A stretch of 64,000 nucleotides of DNA, taken from the NCBI GenBank assembly GCA_023974075.1, contig CM043789.1:32446040-32510039 (forward strand), written 5' to 3'. Below the pieces are notes generated by a model. The model ran no database searches and was not told where the DNA came from. It saw only the letters and a program-made list of their open reading frames with translations. The position numbers and the translations under genes are program-made. The DNA comes from Chaenocephalus aceratus (taxonomy: Eukaryota > Chordata > Actinopteri > Perciformes > Channichthyidae). Shown here in pieces: positions 1-15,661 of the stretch (positions are counted from its first letter, which is position 1; every line of letters starts with the position of its first letter).

Positions 1-3000
1 TTTATATTTCTCCTCCATTGCTTTTCAAAGGGAAACATTACAGGATAGTTTTACTCTGCTGCTACGCCTATATTTATTTGAGAAAATATGATGTATTGTT
101 ATGGATACATGTAAGGCAGTAGAGTTTTGATCCTTTGACATTCCCAAGTGACCTGGAGAAAGAGACATACAAATAGATTAAAAAAAAACTAATCATAGTG
201 AGGAGCATATAAAAGAGGGCAGTGAAAAAGGAGCAAGTAAATAGCACTTTGAGTATTATCCTATTATCCCTATCACTTGTGCCATCTTGTTGATGGTACA
301 CTTTAAGGTCGAAACAGTATATGAGTTTACATTTGAATTGCTTTTGGCTGTGTGTTTTACAGCAATAAAGCTGTAAGCAGTGTGTATCTTTAGGACACTT
401 TTATGGGATCAGACAAGATACTTTTAAAGGAAAAAGGCCAGAAATATAAATAAATCCAGATGAAACACAACATAGTTAAAAGACATGTGCATATTCGGTC
501 ATATAGAAGGCTTTACATATAATTCTATACATCCACTTTACAAAAAAAGTACATTTCATTGTGCAGGAGGGGGTTGCAGAGCCCTCAAAGGAGAATGTAA
601 AAAGTAATTTGCCTTTTACCTGATTTCCCGGTATCTTTATTTCTGGCTCTAACGACTTTGTAAAGCCAAAGGCAAGTTTTCGAGTCAGTGTCAACAAAAA
701 AGTTATAATCTATTTGGGACGTACAAACGCCTGCAACAACTCTTAATTCAGACAGTGATGCCACTCCTCACATGTCCTCTCCCAAACTAAACTCTCACTG
801 TTTCTCACAGTTTCCTCATCGCGCTTGTGGACAAATCCACTACATCATTCGAACCATCAAGATAATCCAATCTGGGACATACCAACCAGTAAAGCTGAGC
901 CAGTTTTTATTTCATGTGACTGAGGCATGTCCTGGTCAATGACTATACTGTTGTTCAGTTAAAATGGTGTAGCTAAGGGGTAAATGGTGGCCTTAGTTAG
1001 AAAAAGGCTGTCAACATAACTGAGTTTAATTTCAACAACAGTATGTCTTTTCTCTTGTGCTCTTCTTGGCAGGGCTTAAGAGTCCAACCCCTGTCACGAG
1101 TGTTGACTGTGTCCTGAATCATTTGTGATGCGTAAAAGCAAATTGAATTTCACAGCAGATCTCCCATTTTCAACTGCACATGCTTAACACAGAGTTTCCT
1201 CTATTTGCAGATGTAGAGAGAGCTTGGTATCTGTTGCTTCTTATATTACTTTCCCATTTTAAACAGATTATATTTGAGAGATTGTTTTTTTATGGCCTCT
1301 ACGAATAAATTCATCAGCCATAATCAACCATCAATCATTCTTGTCAACAAGTAATTCAATAAATTGTCCCTATCCGTATGTCTCTAGCATTAAATGTTGT
1401 ACTAACACATGTGGATACAAATATTTAAAGTGCCTGATATCTGATTCTAAAATGCAGCCCTGTTGACATTTTGATACAACAATGGAAAAGTTTCACAATG
1501 AGTCATTCAGAAATGTCTACAATGAAACTATAATCTGCCACGAAAAAAAAAAAATCGCAAAAAATGTACACAATAATGAACAATAGGACTTCTGAGAGGT
1601 CACTGTTTTTATAAAAAATGCACTGATGAACTCCGCACCAACATTTGTGTTTCTGGTAACAGGTCATTGTCAGATGTCATTGGAGCGCTCATTCTTTTCT
1701 TGATGCATTACACTGTTTCTGTACTGTTTCTGTGTCCTTAGCGCAGTCAGCTTGTGATCATTTGGATCTGTGTGACTGACTCAGACAGAGAGAAGGCCAG
1801 TCATGAGACCGCTCAGTGAAAGCGAACAATATGCTGTGGTAAAGTCATCCCCAAGGCTTTATCACCAGACGCTTATAGAGATGCAATTTTGGGATTTTTT
1901 TAAATGGAAAGCCAGAACAGTGAAGAATGGAAAAGACACATATATGGCATACATGGTTAGGACTCAAAGGTGGAGTTTTGTGGCCAGTATACGACTCACT
2001 CCTCTTCCAGTCACAGGAAGCCAGTAGGAATGAGAGGAATGCAGTCAGGCAATACGGTGATGGAGGGAGCAGCAGTTGCAGGGCAAATTGCCAACAAAAA
2101 GTGAAAGAAAAGGAGGGAGTCAGGGAAATGATAGTGAGAAAGTGATTAGGGGGTGAAAAAAGGCTTGGGCACGAATAGTTAAGATGCACATCATGGCTCC
2201 AGAGCCGCAACGACACATGTAAGAGTAATTGTTTCGCTCTGATCTTTACACAGTTTAATGTGGCTAATGTGGGGGATATTGGAATCAATGACGGAAGTGC
2301 CAAGGTACATTTGTGTGACCCCTGGAATGTGTGGAGTTATCAGTCAAACACATGTCCTGGTATCAGGTGGAGGCTTCGGGTCCGCATTCAAGAATGTGTT
2401 ATTCACTATGCAGCGGGTCATACTACCTCACATGCACACACATATCGCAAATTAAGACATGCACACAGAAACACATAACACAGCCACAATTAAATCTGTT
2501 TTTTTTAAGCTCATTGTTTTGATTTTACTGCCATTTTCGCTGCACTAATCAAACCTGATAAGGCAGATTATCGATTTATTTTCTAGATTACTGTGTACAG
2601 CAATTCATTGATTTTGTCAGAAGAAAGTAAAAAATGCCTAGTCATTGTCATGTAGCTCAAAGAAATTCAGTGCACTTTAAAATAATACAGAAAAGCAGGG
2701 CATCTGTTTCTAAATTATCAATAGGTCGACCAATCATTGCAAGTCAATTTATGTTATTGTGTGGACAAGCTCAGGATTGATCTCAGTAGATACAGTATAA
2801 CTGTACTCAGCTTTCCAAGCTCAAAGCAGCAGACAGACAGAGTAAGCAACGAACTCGCCGGTGAACATGGTGAAGCATTAAGCTGCTGAAGAGCCAAATC
2901 CCTCAGCTGTTGGAGGACACCAGAAACACAAACACTTTCAAAGGAAATAATCTATCTATGTTGTTCCACTCCCCCAAAATGGCCAACAATAGCAGTTTAT

Positions 3001-6000
3001 GCAGTTTTAAATCCCTATAGTTGAATGATTAAAAGAGAAAAGACATTCAACCAAACTATGAATCTACAGATCGTTGCCTTGTTGTATACATAAAAGAAAA
3101 AATGCTCCATTACGCATGTAAAACAGTGGTTGTGAAGTTCTTTAACTTTGCTTAAAAGAACATTTCACGTGAGCAGGTAGGCCACGCGAAGCTCCTGCTG
3201 GCAGCTGTGAGGTGACTTTGAAGCGAGAAGGCGCTGGAGGCCGCTCGCTGCGGTGCGAACTCTCTAAAGCCTTTCCATTCCAAACAGCAAAGCAGATTCA
3301 ACCCACAGAGGGGATACATAGCATTCAGCACTCGCCTAGTTTCTCTGGAAACTGACTGTGATGCTGGAAAGTGTTGCTTTACGACGCCTTCACACTCCTG
3401 TGTGCACACGTGTGGAAAAAGGTCAAAACATAAGAGTTGAGAACAGTGTGTACCCCTTTGAAAAGGTTTGTGGCGAATCTCTAAATTACATGTCAAACTG
3501 AAAAACCTGAGGTGACGATTTCACTGAAACCGCTGTGAAGTGAATGCTCATTTTGAAATCTCCTTACAATGTACATTCTTTATTGGGCTGGAGATACATT
3601 GAGAACTTTTATTTTCTAAAACATCCACATTTAATGAGAGAAAGTATACAAGTAGAGTGCCATATATAATGCATGGGGTGATTATGTAAAGGAATGTAGT
3701 AAAAGGCACAACGTATCATTAACATTAACTTTATACTTCCTTCTAAAAGGGGTTTCCATCGCTGTATAGTTGTTGTTGTTGTTGTTGTTGCCACTATAAA
3801 TCTCTTCATCCACTCCACAAAATGTTGACCGTTTTTTCATGTACAATTAAACTTCCCAATAGCAGTTACATTTCATATCCAGCAGATTCTTGCAATTGTC
3901 CACAAGGGGATGGGACACAAATAAATGACTGCACATATTGAATGTTATCTAAACAGTATCTGCTTGTTCAGGTGAACTTACTGTCAACCACATATTTGGG
4001 GATCCTTTTTTAATTCCTTTCCAGCGCTCACTTGACCTCAGTTGGCAGCCATTGCTGTGATGAAGAACGGTCTTAAGAACCGAGAGGTGAACTTTTTTGG
4101 GTCGTCAAGATTTTACTATAAATCCTGATTACTGTACGGCTAAACAATTTGGAGAATGTGCTAGAACAATTACAAATGCAGTCATTTTGGTGACAGAAAG
4201 CAAAGATGCATTTAAGTTTTGATTGATTGGATATTTGGATAAAGTTGTCAGTGGTGTACGTTTCTAAGTTTTATATTAAATGTTTAAAAGAAAGAAACAT
4301 TGTTATAGATATTTATCAAAACGTTTGGTTAGGCTTTAATACTGTATGCAAGATTGATGTCACAGCATCACAACGTTGTTTCTAATCCCTCTGTGCCCTA
4401 AAGACACAGTGTCTTGATTCAGACACTGAGACGCAGTGTGATCAGTGACCCTGACAGAGTGAGAGTTACGTCCCTGAGGGCCACTCCCAGCGCTCTGTGG
4501 CCTCTTAACCTGCTGCCCCTCGACCTTCACAAACCAAACAAACTCAGTCTGATGATTTATCACAATGACAGATATATCGAACATCAAGTTCATCAAGACA
4601 TTTTTACAGCTTTGCTGCTGAGACTTTCCACGTTGGACGTTTCCTTTTTCTCCCGCGACATAATTAAAGATGCCTTCAGTTATCATATTGCGATTGGCAA
4701 ATATGTTAAAATGATTACGAGATAATCTGAGGTGCAGGCGATTGATCATGCTTGAAGGTTGATTTTCTAGAAAACACATCAAACTGTATGTTTTTGATGG
4801 GGTGGAATCTCTCTGTTTTTGCATCAGTTTAAAACTCCCTCAAACAGACATCTGTGTTCATCACCACAGGCTAAATAAACCATGAATGTTATCATTATAC
4901 TCCTATTATTTTTCAGAGACAGGAGTTACAGTCTAATTTATAGCCCAACAAACCACGTACACAAGTCTCTAAAAATGGAGCAGCACCAAGAGTAAAAATA
5001 GAGCAAACGTTTCGTGTTTTGGGCGAGAGAGGCTGAGGCCAGCATTTCATCTTATGCAGGAAGATTTATGAACAGAGCACAACAACAAGGAAGGAGCGGT
5101 GAAAAACTAACCCTGCAGCAGACTCTTAACTTTTGAGTTACTTTATAATGAAATTGACCAAGAATATGTAAAGCATGTGGCAGTACTGATGTGATGCATA
5201 GCGCTTGTCTAGACTTCTATACAAAAAATGTGTCCTGGGCAAAAATTCACAACTCAGACACATCAACTTTTTTTCCAGTTGTTGCTGTCCTTGCCTAAAG
5301 GTCCATCAGCACAGAGGACAGCCGCTGGAGTGACAGCACCTCTCACTGTGTCACATCTTTACATTTTTCTGGGCAAATACTCATTTCCGTCTCTTTGATC
5401 CGTCTAACTTAGTATTACAGTGAGGGACTGCTGTTGTGCGTCTCCCTCATTCTTTGCACTTTAATACTTTTTCTGGACAGACTAGCTCTCCAGGGTGGGT
5501 GGGTCTGTTTCCAATTTTCACCCCTTCCCCGTCCTGAGAAAGGACACTTTGAAAACCAAACAAATAAAAACCCCAAAAATGAGCTACAGTTATTTCCTTT
5601 TTTCTCGCTGCTGCTCACCACAATGTTTCTTCTTGCACATTTTATGTGATTTGCAGATATAGGAATGTAAAGTGTAGCAGCTTCACTTGAACAAACCTAA
5701 ACACATCTTAAATGAAGCAAAACAAAAACTGACCATCTGCCGATAGTCACAGTGAGGATGAACCAAAGCAACACAAAGATACAACACTTTTTCCTCAGCA
5801 GCTAAACTTCTAAAATCCTCTCTTTAAAATATAATAAGATGCCAAACTTCCAATTCAGTCATAACAGCACACCTTAGCACTTTTTCACAGATTGATATAT
5901 TATGTGAACATTTGCCTACCAGTTGTGGGTGCTGACATCCAAAGAGGGGTCCGTCAACAGGCCAGTCCGTCACAGAGTCCTCGGGGGGTGAGATAGATCC

Positions 6001-9000
6001 TGCTCTGACAGGGGAGTGGTGCGGCAGCCCGGCTGTGCACTGACACTGGGAGTCACAGTCAACCCTCTGACTTTACTGTGTCTGGCACTTCCTCTCATGT
6101 GAGCCTTCTCTCTCTCCTTCTCTCTCTCTCTTTCTCTCTCTCTCTCACACACTTAATCACTCCCCCTTATTCTCCCTCTCAGAAGAGACACAGTTGCTCT
6201 GCCCTATCAGCCCCATGTTACTTTTTGTCAGTGCTGCCCCTGCACCAGAGGCGCTGGGGATGGAGGGGGGGGCTGGGTGTATCTTGGGTGTCGGATAGAA
6301 AGACAGATTGTGTAGTCGCTTGTGTCTAAAAACACAATAGCAGGAAGTGTTGCCTTAGGATGCATAAAGTACATAGGACCGAAGTAAAGAAAGCTGCATC
6401 AAGCATTACAAGTGTTCAAATACATAATGGTACACATATAGTTTGTCAAAGGCAGACCAATAACACTGCAAACACAGATCTACAAAGCAATGTCTGTTGT
6501 TGGTGTTCCCCACTGTCTTCTTTGATTTGACACCAATTCACACCAGCTATGTAGCTAGAAATGTGTGAATGTGAGTTGGAAATGGCTCTAAAGATTTTTA
6601 ACACGAAGACAGACAAAACAAACCATTATATCACATATTATTTTTTCTTCTTTAAGTATAGATCATTTACTTATTTAGTTGGATTGAATTAGCGTGGGAA
6701 TTTATGAGACTTTTTGTAAATAGTTTCAGCAGGTGGGATATCCGATGCTCATGTTCGAGCAGCTGGAACCAGGGAATGTTGGATGTTTTGGTTCAAAAAA
6801 TGTTCACTGAAATCATTTTTAGTATGTGATGAACAGGATAGAAAAGTCAGTTTTGACATTCGATTTTTCAACTTCACCAGTGATGAAGTGATTTCAAACA
6901 AACACACTGACTGAATACATATCTCCCTTGGCGAAGCTTTAGTAAACGTGCTTAACTTTCAATCCAATGAGTAACATTTTCAAATTCCGATATTGCAATA
7001 ATTTTAAATAGTGATGTTTCAGACTTTTTTACAAAAAAAAAAAGAAAAGGTGATGGGAATACACTCTTTGGAATACATTCATGTCATTGAATGTGTTTCC
7101 TGTCCTCTTATTATGAAATGATCAATACCATCAACATGTTTGCTCTTATCAAATCAACGTATCTTTCATCTGACCCACCGTAAAGCTTTCAGCAGACATT
7201 ACATGCCACAGACAGACATAACAGGGCAGTAGCAGGCAGCAGACAGCAGCTTCAACAAACATTAGTCCTGTTTAGTTAAATTAACCTGAGTGCACTTCCC
7301 TCTGTCTGTCCGAGAGAAATGTAGCTAAAGAGGTCGACAACTCGACTGACCTCAACTGCTGTGTGGTCTGGCCGCCTCAGATACCGCGCTGTGGATTAGC
7401 TTTCTGGATCAGATGTAACTTCATCCTTTGGGAAAACATACTGACCAAAGGAAACCCATGTTTGGGGGTTATGACCCTTTATCCTCGTGGCAAGTGAGAG
7501 GGATTCCGAGGTTAGCGTGACTCGGTTTCTCCTCAAACAAACGATATGAAGAGAGGAGGATTGTGATTGTGAAGGCAACAAATTGACGTTTGTTTCTAGA
7601 ACTTCAGTGGTAGCATGTTCTGCCTCTTCAAACAAGTATTTATTAAGTGTAAAGAAAAGTTTTCGTCATGTGTTTCAGAAACTTCCCAGAATGTCAACTT
7701 GAGAGCATGTGGGTTTTATTATGCATAAAAGAAACAATCTGCAGTAGATACACTCATTTTGAAACCCCTGTGGACACAAATTCTTTACAATCTGGTGTAA
7801 TCAAAGGGAGTTTGGAACACTCACAAGTCTGGGGCTGGGTTGATACAAATATGTAACCTGTTCCTTTTGGAGCACAGAGGAAAAGGAGACAAAAAAGACG
7901 TGAAATCTGATAAGAAGCAGGTTAGGAGTCCTTGAGGAATACAATGCATCATCTGGAAACGTGAGGTGCATGCAGGCTGTTAGAGCTCCCCAAAGAGTAG
8001 CGTGAGGAGAAGCGGTAGGAGAGGGGGAGCCTTTATCTGCCAGAGCAGTAGTGACGGATCACAAGAAGAGAACATACTGAAAAGCTCCTTTATGATTGCC
8101 CATCATGGCATTTGCCAGAAAAAGTGAACAGGGATGACGATATTATACGAAAATATGATATACCATACTGTCACCTTACTTCTTATAGAATTTGAAGTGT
8201 TACATGTTTTTGAAATAGTGTGGATTTCTGAGTTTGACAAAACCAAAATATTATTTAGTTTTTAGAGAAATATAAACATCCCTTTCTGCACAACCGTTTT
8301 TTTCAATTGCTAAAACCTTTTAGATCCAGGCCTAAAAATAGAAAAAATGTCTCCAAATGTTACATCTGTCCAAAAGAGATGGTTTCTGATATTTTATATT
8401 TTTGTTTTAGTCAAATAATCACATGAAAAGCCCAGCGTCTACTGTGCTACAGTCCTTCTCTCAATACCCTGTCTGTGGCGCTGTGGCTCGTTGTCAGGTC
8501 ACAGATAAAAACCTTGATTGTTTAAAAAAAGGCAAAGTTTTGTTCTGTTTTTTCTACAAAATCTTTCTTAAACCTGAGTCATTATTGTATTTAACAAGGA
8601 CTTATTTCACCTTCGATTTACACGTGTGGTCTTCTTGTGCAAAATCAACCATAGTGTCTTTGTCATTTTTTAATGTGGGACTAATCACCTTTTGCTATGT
8701 TTCTATATTTATTTATAATTGTGTTGGGAAACAATGTAGGTCTGACTCTGGGGCTTAAAGGATGCTATATCACGACTCAACTAAAGAACAAAATGTTGTT
8801 CGTCTTTAGTTCATCTTTCATTGGATTTGTTTAAAAAAAAAAAAAACAGAATGCCACCAGACTTTTCCTTTATACAAACAATATTACAAATACAGTCATC
8901 CTTTTGTCCCGTCTCTTTATATTACATTTAGAAGGGTTCAATAGCAAAACAACAAACAAAGCAACTGTTGCTGTCTAGACCACAAAAGGTCGACATCGAT

Positions 9001-9462
9001 AAGTCGTGGTGACCTCCTGAAGAAAGCGCTCACACACTTCCAAGAATGCTGGCTGTTGTGCTGCGGCTCGGCCGTCTCTCACAGGAAGGGGGGGTTTCCT
9101 GAAAGGTCACGGTTGTTCCAGCAGACCAAACACTGGCTAATTGCTTTGTTGTTTGTCGGGCTGGTGCCTGTTTTTCTGTTGCACTTTTCCTTTGTTTAGA
9201 ATTCCCAAGTATATTACCTGAGCCTGTGGCTAAGAGATGTGGAGGACGGAGAGGGAAGTTTGAAGCGTGGGAGACAAAGGAGGGGGAGGTTGAGCGGTGA
9301 AAATATGAAGGCAGCGGTTGCACGGTGGATGCCGTGATTAGGCCGTGAAGGAGCCCCCCGTCTCTCAGGCTAAAAATAGCGGGAGTAGGAAGGTGCTTAT
9401 GGGACCGGGGGGGACAGGACAAGCAGAGAACGCAGTAATTGGCGAGAGGCAAACAGCTGGGG

Positions 9463-9464
<2 letters not shown>
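1..9464. other. No recognisable gene
   Basis: AT-rich, low-repeat sequence. Open frames are all short (152 codons at most) with no recognisable motif and no convincing exon pair. Only a GTT run (3768-3790) and a CT tract (6112-6146) stand out. It could be intron, intergenic or regulatory sequence; I cannot tell which. Confidence 0.5.

Positions 9465-9540
<76 letters not shown>
9465..9540. repeat. (GT)n microsatellite
   Basis: A 76-bp GT tract. A CT tract (9611-9640) joined to an AC tract (9641-9715) follows about 70 bp later. Confidence 0.98.
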
Positions 9541-9541
<1 letters not shown>

Positions 9542-9610
9542 AGGAGGCTCTGTTCTATGCAGCTGTGCTCTGTCTTTCAGAGTCTAGATCTGTCTGAAAA
9601 TGTTACATTG

Positions 9611-9624
9611 CCTCTCTCTCTCCA

Positions 9625-9715
<91 letters not shown>
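9611..9715. repeat. (CT)n(AC)n compound microsatellite
   Basis: CT tract to 9640 followed directly by about 37 AC units. Confidence 0.98.
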
Positions 9716-9716
<1 letters not shown>

Positions 9717-10127
9717 CAGGAAGGAGAGTAATGGGTCCCTGACAGACAGAGCCCTAAAGAATGAAAGAATGTGCAACATGAGGCAGGGGAACAGCTGTAT
9801 AGAGGGGGGGGTAGTTGATTCACAGAAGAGGGCGAGGTACAGCCGCAGACGAGATGAGGAAAAAAAAGGGGGGGAAATACATACTTGGCAGTTACAGTAT
9901 GAAAAGAGGGTGGACGTTTCTGGAATTGGAATCAACAAATGTATCGGTGTGTGTCAAACATTGGTCTAAATCAAACCCAGAGCGTCCCGGCAGATGTTTA
10001 GCTCAGCTGTTGCGGAAAACACTCGGCTGTTGGGTGGATGCGCCTCTGATTAAGTGGGCTCTCTGTAAAGAAACGGCCTTGGGAACTCGAGGCTGAAAGA
10101 CCAATGCAAGGACGACAAATTGCAGAT

Positions 10128-10132
<5 letters not shown>

Positions 10133-10197
<65 letters not shown>

Positions 10198-10216
10198 TGT
10201 GTGTGTGTGTGTGTGT
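10133..10216. repeat. (GT)n microsatellite
   Basis: An 84-bp GT tract with one GCGC interruption near 10193, at the edge of inverted-duplication arm 1. Confidence 0.98.
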
Positions 10217-10749
<533 letters not shown>

Positions 10750-12138
10750 TGGAAATACCATGAAGTCACCCTGGCTAAATAACATGAAGTCACTCTGGCT
10801 AAGAGGGTACTGGGCACTTGGTTTTGGCTCCATGCTACATCCTCATGTTGAAGCTCGACCATGGAAACATGTCTGATCCTTAACTACATGCTTATCCACA
10901 TGAATTTACACCTCAACACTTTTATGAGCTGCTTAACCACCTATTTGAAGGGAGACCCGGCCAAAATATACATCTGTGAGTTATGTTTTTGTGTCGCTGA
11001 CTCGCAGTCTGTATTTTAATGCCAAAAAAAGAATCTGCATTGTGCCGCTCCCATTTATGGAGAATACGAGCTATGTTTTGGTTCCACGTTCACAATGCGA
11101 AGGGAGAGTCAAAAGGAGGAAAAAACAGCACAGCACAAACCACAAGCAATCATGAGATACAGCCGCACTGCCACACATGTAATAGCCTAGATACAAACAT
11201 GCACAATCATGCATGCACAGAACACAGATATGCAGACGCTCTGGCTCAGATTTAGACTTCATTTATTTTTCCTGTCTTTGTGTTGCTCCAGAAATTGTTG
11301 ATACATGGCATCAACACACCGCTGGATCTTTCTAACACACTGTTTAGAGAGGTTTTTTAATTCTTGTGAAATCCTCTCACTCACTTTCGTATCTCCGTCG
11401 CCGTGGTTGGAGTCGGAGATGACACTTATCGCAGCATCTGAAGTTTTTTTTATTTGGTGTGTGTGTGTGTGTATGAGATCAAGCCTGTGCAGGGTCTACA
11501 TATCACGCTGCACCTGTGTGCTGGCGGAAATGCAGCCCCCCCCCCTTTACCGTCACCACAACACACATGCACAAACTCACACAAATACACATTAGCCGCC
11601 TGTACTGTCTCATGTCTGTCTCTTAACCTTAATACTTGACATTTTCATTGTTGACACCACTCATTTGTTTTTTTATGTTGTGTTAAAGTTAGACAAATTA
11701 AATATTACAATAGATGCACTACAGTAGAAATTGTAAAAATAAAAGCTCAGAAAAATGACTTCATCATCGGATATCAGTTTTTCTCTGTACAGAAATACAA
11801 AAATGTTGTATACGATATTCCATCATTTCTACACTGGTGTATTATAACATACCTTCAGTGTTAACAGTGCATGGTCAAAGTATTACTTGGCTGTTTTTGG
11901 CCTAAACAGTAGTCAGACGTTTTCAGTGATAAAAGCGCTCTACCTGCAAAGCGCTAAACAGCAGATTAGCATAGTTAGCTAAATGTAGCCAGATATGTAT
12001 TTTCCTCAGGAGTTAATAGAGAATAAAGCGGGGCTGAAAGAATATAAATGTAGGACTTACATTCATAAGTTGCTGCAAATAAATGTTCTGTATGTTTCTG
12101 TGTATTTGTTGGATGTGAAAATTGGCGGCTTGCAACAA

Positions 12139-12854
12139 TTAAAGGGGACCTATCATGCAAAATGCACTTTTTGATGTCTTTTATACATAAATATGTGTCC
12201 CGGTGCGTCAGGGAACTCACGCAGCGTCAAAAAATAAAACCCTCTCTCCTTTCCTCCGTACCCAAATCTCTAAAAACTTGGGAACAACGGAGCTGATCCA
12301 GATTTGCGTCCAATATGACGTAATATCAGAAATGTAGACCCACGGCACTATCAGAAACGTTGCTATCAGAAACAATGCCCGACTGTTTTGGACGTAATAT
12401 GGTCGGTGTTTACATTAGCATCGCTAACACTCAGAGCTAACCTGTACTGGAGAGCATGTGTGTGAAGAAGCAGGAAATAAAAAGGAACTCACCTTGTGGT
12501 ATAACGGGCAAGAGAGAAAGCCTTTGAGCTCCAGACTGTTTCAGAAACAATCCTTGATAATCCATGATATGGCGTTTCATCACGGCAGTATTTAGTTTAG
12601 ACAGTAGCTGCCGGGTCGCGCATGAGCTCAGCCCCCCCCTTATTTTTTATCAATTTTTTATTTTTTTAAAGCTTTATACCCAAAATCAGCACTTTTGAAA
12701 CAGGAAGTGAAATAGAGGGATATGAGGCATGGCTAGAATGGGTGATCTGTTTGGTATTTTGAGCAAAACACTTCATAGACATGTTTTTTATATATATTTT
12801 ATATATCTGAGACCTATGCTATTGCCTACAAATAGCATGATAGGTGACCTTTAA
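12139..12854. mobile_element. TTAA-flanked MITE
   Basis: TTAA at both edges, then AGGGGACCTATCATGC and, complemented, AGGTCACCTATCATGC. Same family, reverse orientation, as 33535-34049 (shared GATCTGTTTGGTATTT, ACATGTTTTTTATATAT). The TTAA target suggests piggyBac-type mobilisation. Confidence 0.75.
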
Positions 12855-13113
12855 TGGTAAGAATGTATGTCATGTTCAGAAATGGTTTCCACTAGAACCA
12901 GATGAAACAAAATGAAGTAAGTTTCTACAAGTGTATGGATTTTGGAAGAAAGTTGAAATTGCAGATAGAATCTGAATACTGTAAACACAAACACAATAAT
13001 AAACAAACACACATTCACACACAAACGCATTATGCTTGAAGACAGTGCTTCAGTTTAAATGAGACTCTGCACTATTATTTTTTAACTCTTATTCTTTGAC
13101 TTAAAAATATGTA

Positions 13114-13489
13114 GGATTGCAGTCAAAACTGAAATTATCCCTTCACCCTTCACTTTCGAAGTTTTTGAACAAGTGCAGCTTAAGTAATGCCAAGTTTAAA
13201 GACATCATTCGTGAATTATTAGGCTTTTCCCTGAATGAAAAAACGCCCCACTCGTATTTTGTCCATAATGCTGACTTTTTCCAGCCAATATTCCCCCCAC
13301 CCCCCGTCGTCAGATGTGTTTACTGTCTGTCTCGGTTGTATGTAGGCCAGGTTGACCACAGGGCTGCCGAGGAGGTTGCCAGGTGTCCCCCTGCCTCCAG
13401 CTGTGATCAGAAACACTGTGGTTTTTACTGAGAAAATGCCTCGCAGCAGAGGCGTGAATACACAGCTTCAAGATCTGCTCACTTTACAC
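13114..13489 (-). repeat. Inverted duplication, arm 2
   Basis: Reverse copy of 10217-10598, with about 25 extra bases near 13411-13435 and a CA tract (13484-13528) at the same junction as the GT tract of arm 1. The other edge has no microsatellite. The arms are separated by about 2.5 kb. Confidence 0.88.
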
Positions 13490-13495
13490 ACACAC

Positions 13496-13528
<33 letters not shown>
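13484..13528. repeat. (CA)n microsatellite
   Basis: CA tract with one AAC interruption at the edge of inverted-duplication arm 2. Another short CA tract is at 13941-13980. Confidence 0.95.
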
Positions 13529-14796
13529 TCCAACTGTATGTGACTGAGAGCATAGCCCATGTTTCACATCACAGTACACATACACACATCACATTATACA
13601 TACACTCACATGGCACACATTACTACTTTATCAACATTACAACTTTTAAAATGACCTGCTTTCTATGGCCAACGTCACTCTGCAGAAAACCCAAAGCACC
13701 TGAACACACCGGCATGCCTACAGTAGTAGCCCACTTTAATATGAAACGTACACTTTGGTTCATCCACAAAGCGGTTCATTATATGACATGTGGCTTATTT
13801 TACGGGAATATCTTCTGTGCTACACACATGTCTGTGTAAAGCCTGAGATGTTAAATGTGCAGGAAACCACAGAGACACTCGGCTCGAGCGCCACACAATG
13901 ACATTTAACATCATATTCTCTCTCTCCTCTCTCTCTCTAACACACACACACACACACACGCACGCACGCACACACACACATGATTTTTATGATCTCTTAG
14001 TTTAGACTGTTATCATGTTATCTAGCTAATTAGCCGTAATGTCAGTAGTTTTGTAAGAATGTAGTCGTTAACTAAAGTAATTCTCATCGTCCACATTACA
14101 TGAGGTGTGTACAGGTTAGATATAGCGATGTGTTGGAAGACAGGTGACCAGCTACACTTATCTGTGTAGAATATCATGATGTTGTAAATCAGCGGTGGAA
14201 AGTAACCATGTGAATTTAAAACCTGTTGAACTTTGCAGCAATCTCAAAAGATTTTTACTGACCTGTGTTCTCAGTTGCATTTGATTCAACATTAAGAACT
14301 ATCACACCTGTTTGAAACATCTAATAGGTGCCAGACCTGCTCTGGTTTTCTGACGAGGGCAAAACTAATGTTGGAGAATATTTGACACCAGGCTGCACTA
14401 AATAACAAAACAGCAAAAGATGCTGACATGATCGTCGAATATGAGGTGATTCTCTTCATTTCTTTACCAGTGTTAATGTTGTAAGAAAAACAGCTAACCC
14501 TTTTAGTGTTTAATTCAGAAGCTTCCTCACTCAGGATTTTATAGAAACTGTTTTGCCTTTCACCTCCTTTTCACGACCTTTATTTATCCACAAATGTTCT
14601 GCTGTGCACATCAGTTGTTTTTATGGCAACGTTCTACTTCTGATTTCACAGATACACACATTCAAGTCTGGTGCATTCAGTCTAATGCTGTTTAAATTCC
14701 TTCCTCAAGGGCTCAGCGAATGGAGTTCACTTTCAGAATTTCCCAGTAAAAAGAGAATGAAACCAGCGACCTTTTATTTTGTATTATTTGTTTTCA

Positions 14797-14990
14797 AAGG
14801 TCAAAGTCAACTTTATTGTCAATCTCAAAATATGTGTGTACAGACAGAAAGATCGAAATACTGTTTCCCACAGTCCCGAGGTATAAAATAACACATTAAA
14901 ATACAAGAACACTCAATAATTACAAAAACCCCACAAAATAACCGTTTACTTTATGACCACCACAGCTGGTAAACACAATAAAATGACTTG
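14797..14990 (-). mobile_element. LINE 3'-end fragment, TTTGACTT tail
   Basis: TCAAAGTCAACTTTATTGTC on the plus strand is the complement of a common fish LINE end (GACAATAAAGTTGACTTTGA). The rest is too degraded to identify. Confidence 0.45.
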
Positions 14991-15424
14991 AAAGTTTAGT
15001 AAAGCAAAAAAGCATGTGATATCTTAAACCAATAGAGCAAAGCAACCTTATTCAGCTCACTATACCGTAATATGTGTTGCCGCGTGGACTCCTTGAACTC
15101 TAAATAACATGCAAAACAATAGGGTTCAAAGTAAAGAGTTAAAAAACCCTTCATAAAACAATAATGGTGTTCAGACAAATTGCTCACACAAAAACAAAGT
15201 GTGTGTTTTGGATGAATGTTAATAAGTTATAAGTTATTTTTTACTTTACACAAATGTATATTTAACTTATAAATACTTACAATGACTGTACACTGCAATT
15301 TAAGTAAGTAGGCGATAAAAAAGGCATTTCTTCCAACTTTCAAGCAAACTCCATGTATAATGAAATCAGGACTGTTATAGGAACCACATGACTAAAGGGG
15401 CTGGAGTGAATAAACAACACAGCG

Positions 15425-15426
<2 letters not shown>

Positions 15427-15486
<60 letters not shown>
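15427..15486. repeat. (GT)n microsatellite
   Basis: About 30 GT units, 175 bp before inverted-repeat arm A. Confidence 0.98.
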
Positions 15487-15488
<2 letters not shown>

Positions 15489-15661
15489 CACTCAGAGTTT
15501 AAATATAGGGCACGGGAAAAGACGGAGGAAATGTTTGGCTGTTAATGCGACTCCACAGCCATTCTTTTCCAAGAACGCTTCCTCTGCTTCTTCCAGCTCA
15601 TGCCCTCTTGCTTTTGCCTGGAAAGTCGGGAGGGCACTATAACAGAAATCTTATAAAAGCT

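Noticed and set aside
1845..2303. 152-codon minus-strand open frame
   Set aside because: No recognisable domain or exon structure; low-complexity Ser/Leu/Pro content.
4360..4824. 154-codon minus-strand open frame
   Set aside because: No motif, no biased composition and no splice partners; the overlapping plus-strand frame is equally plausible, so chance is the best reading.
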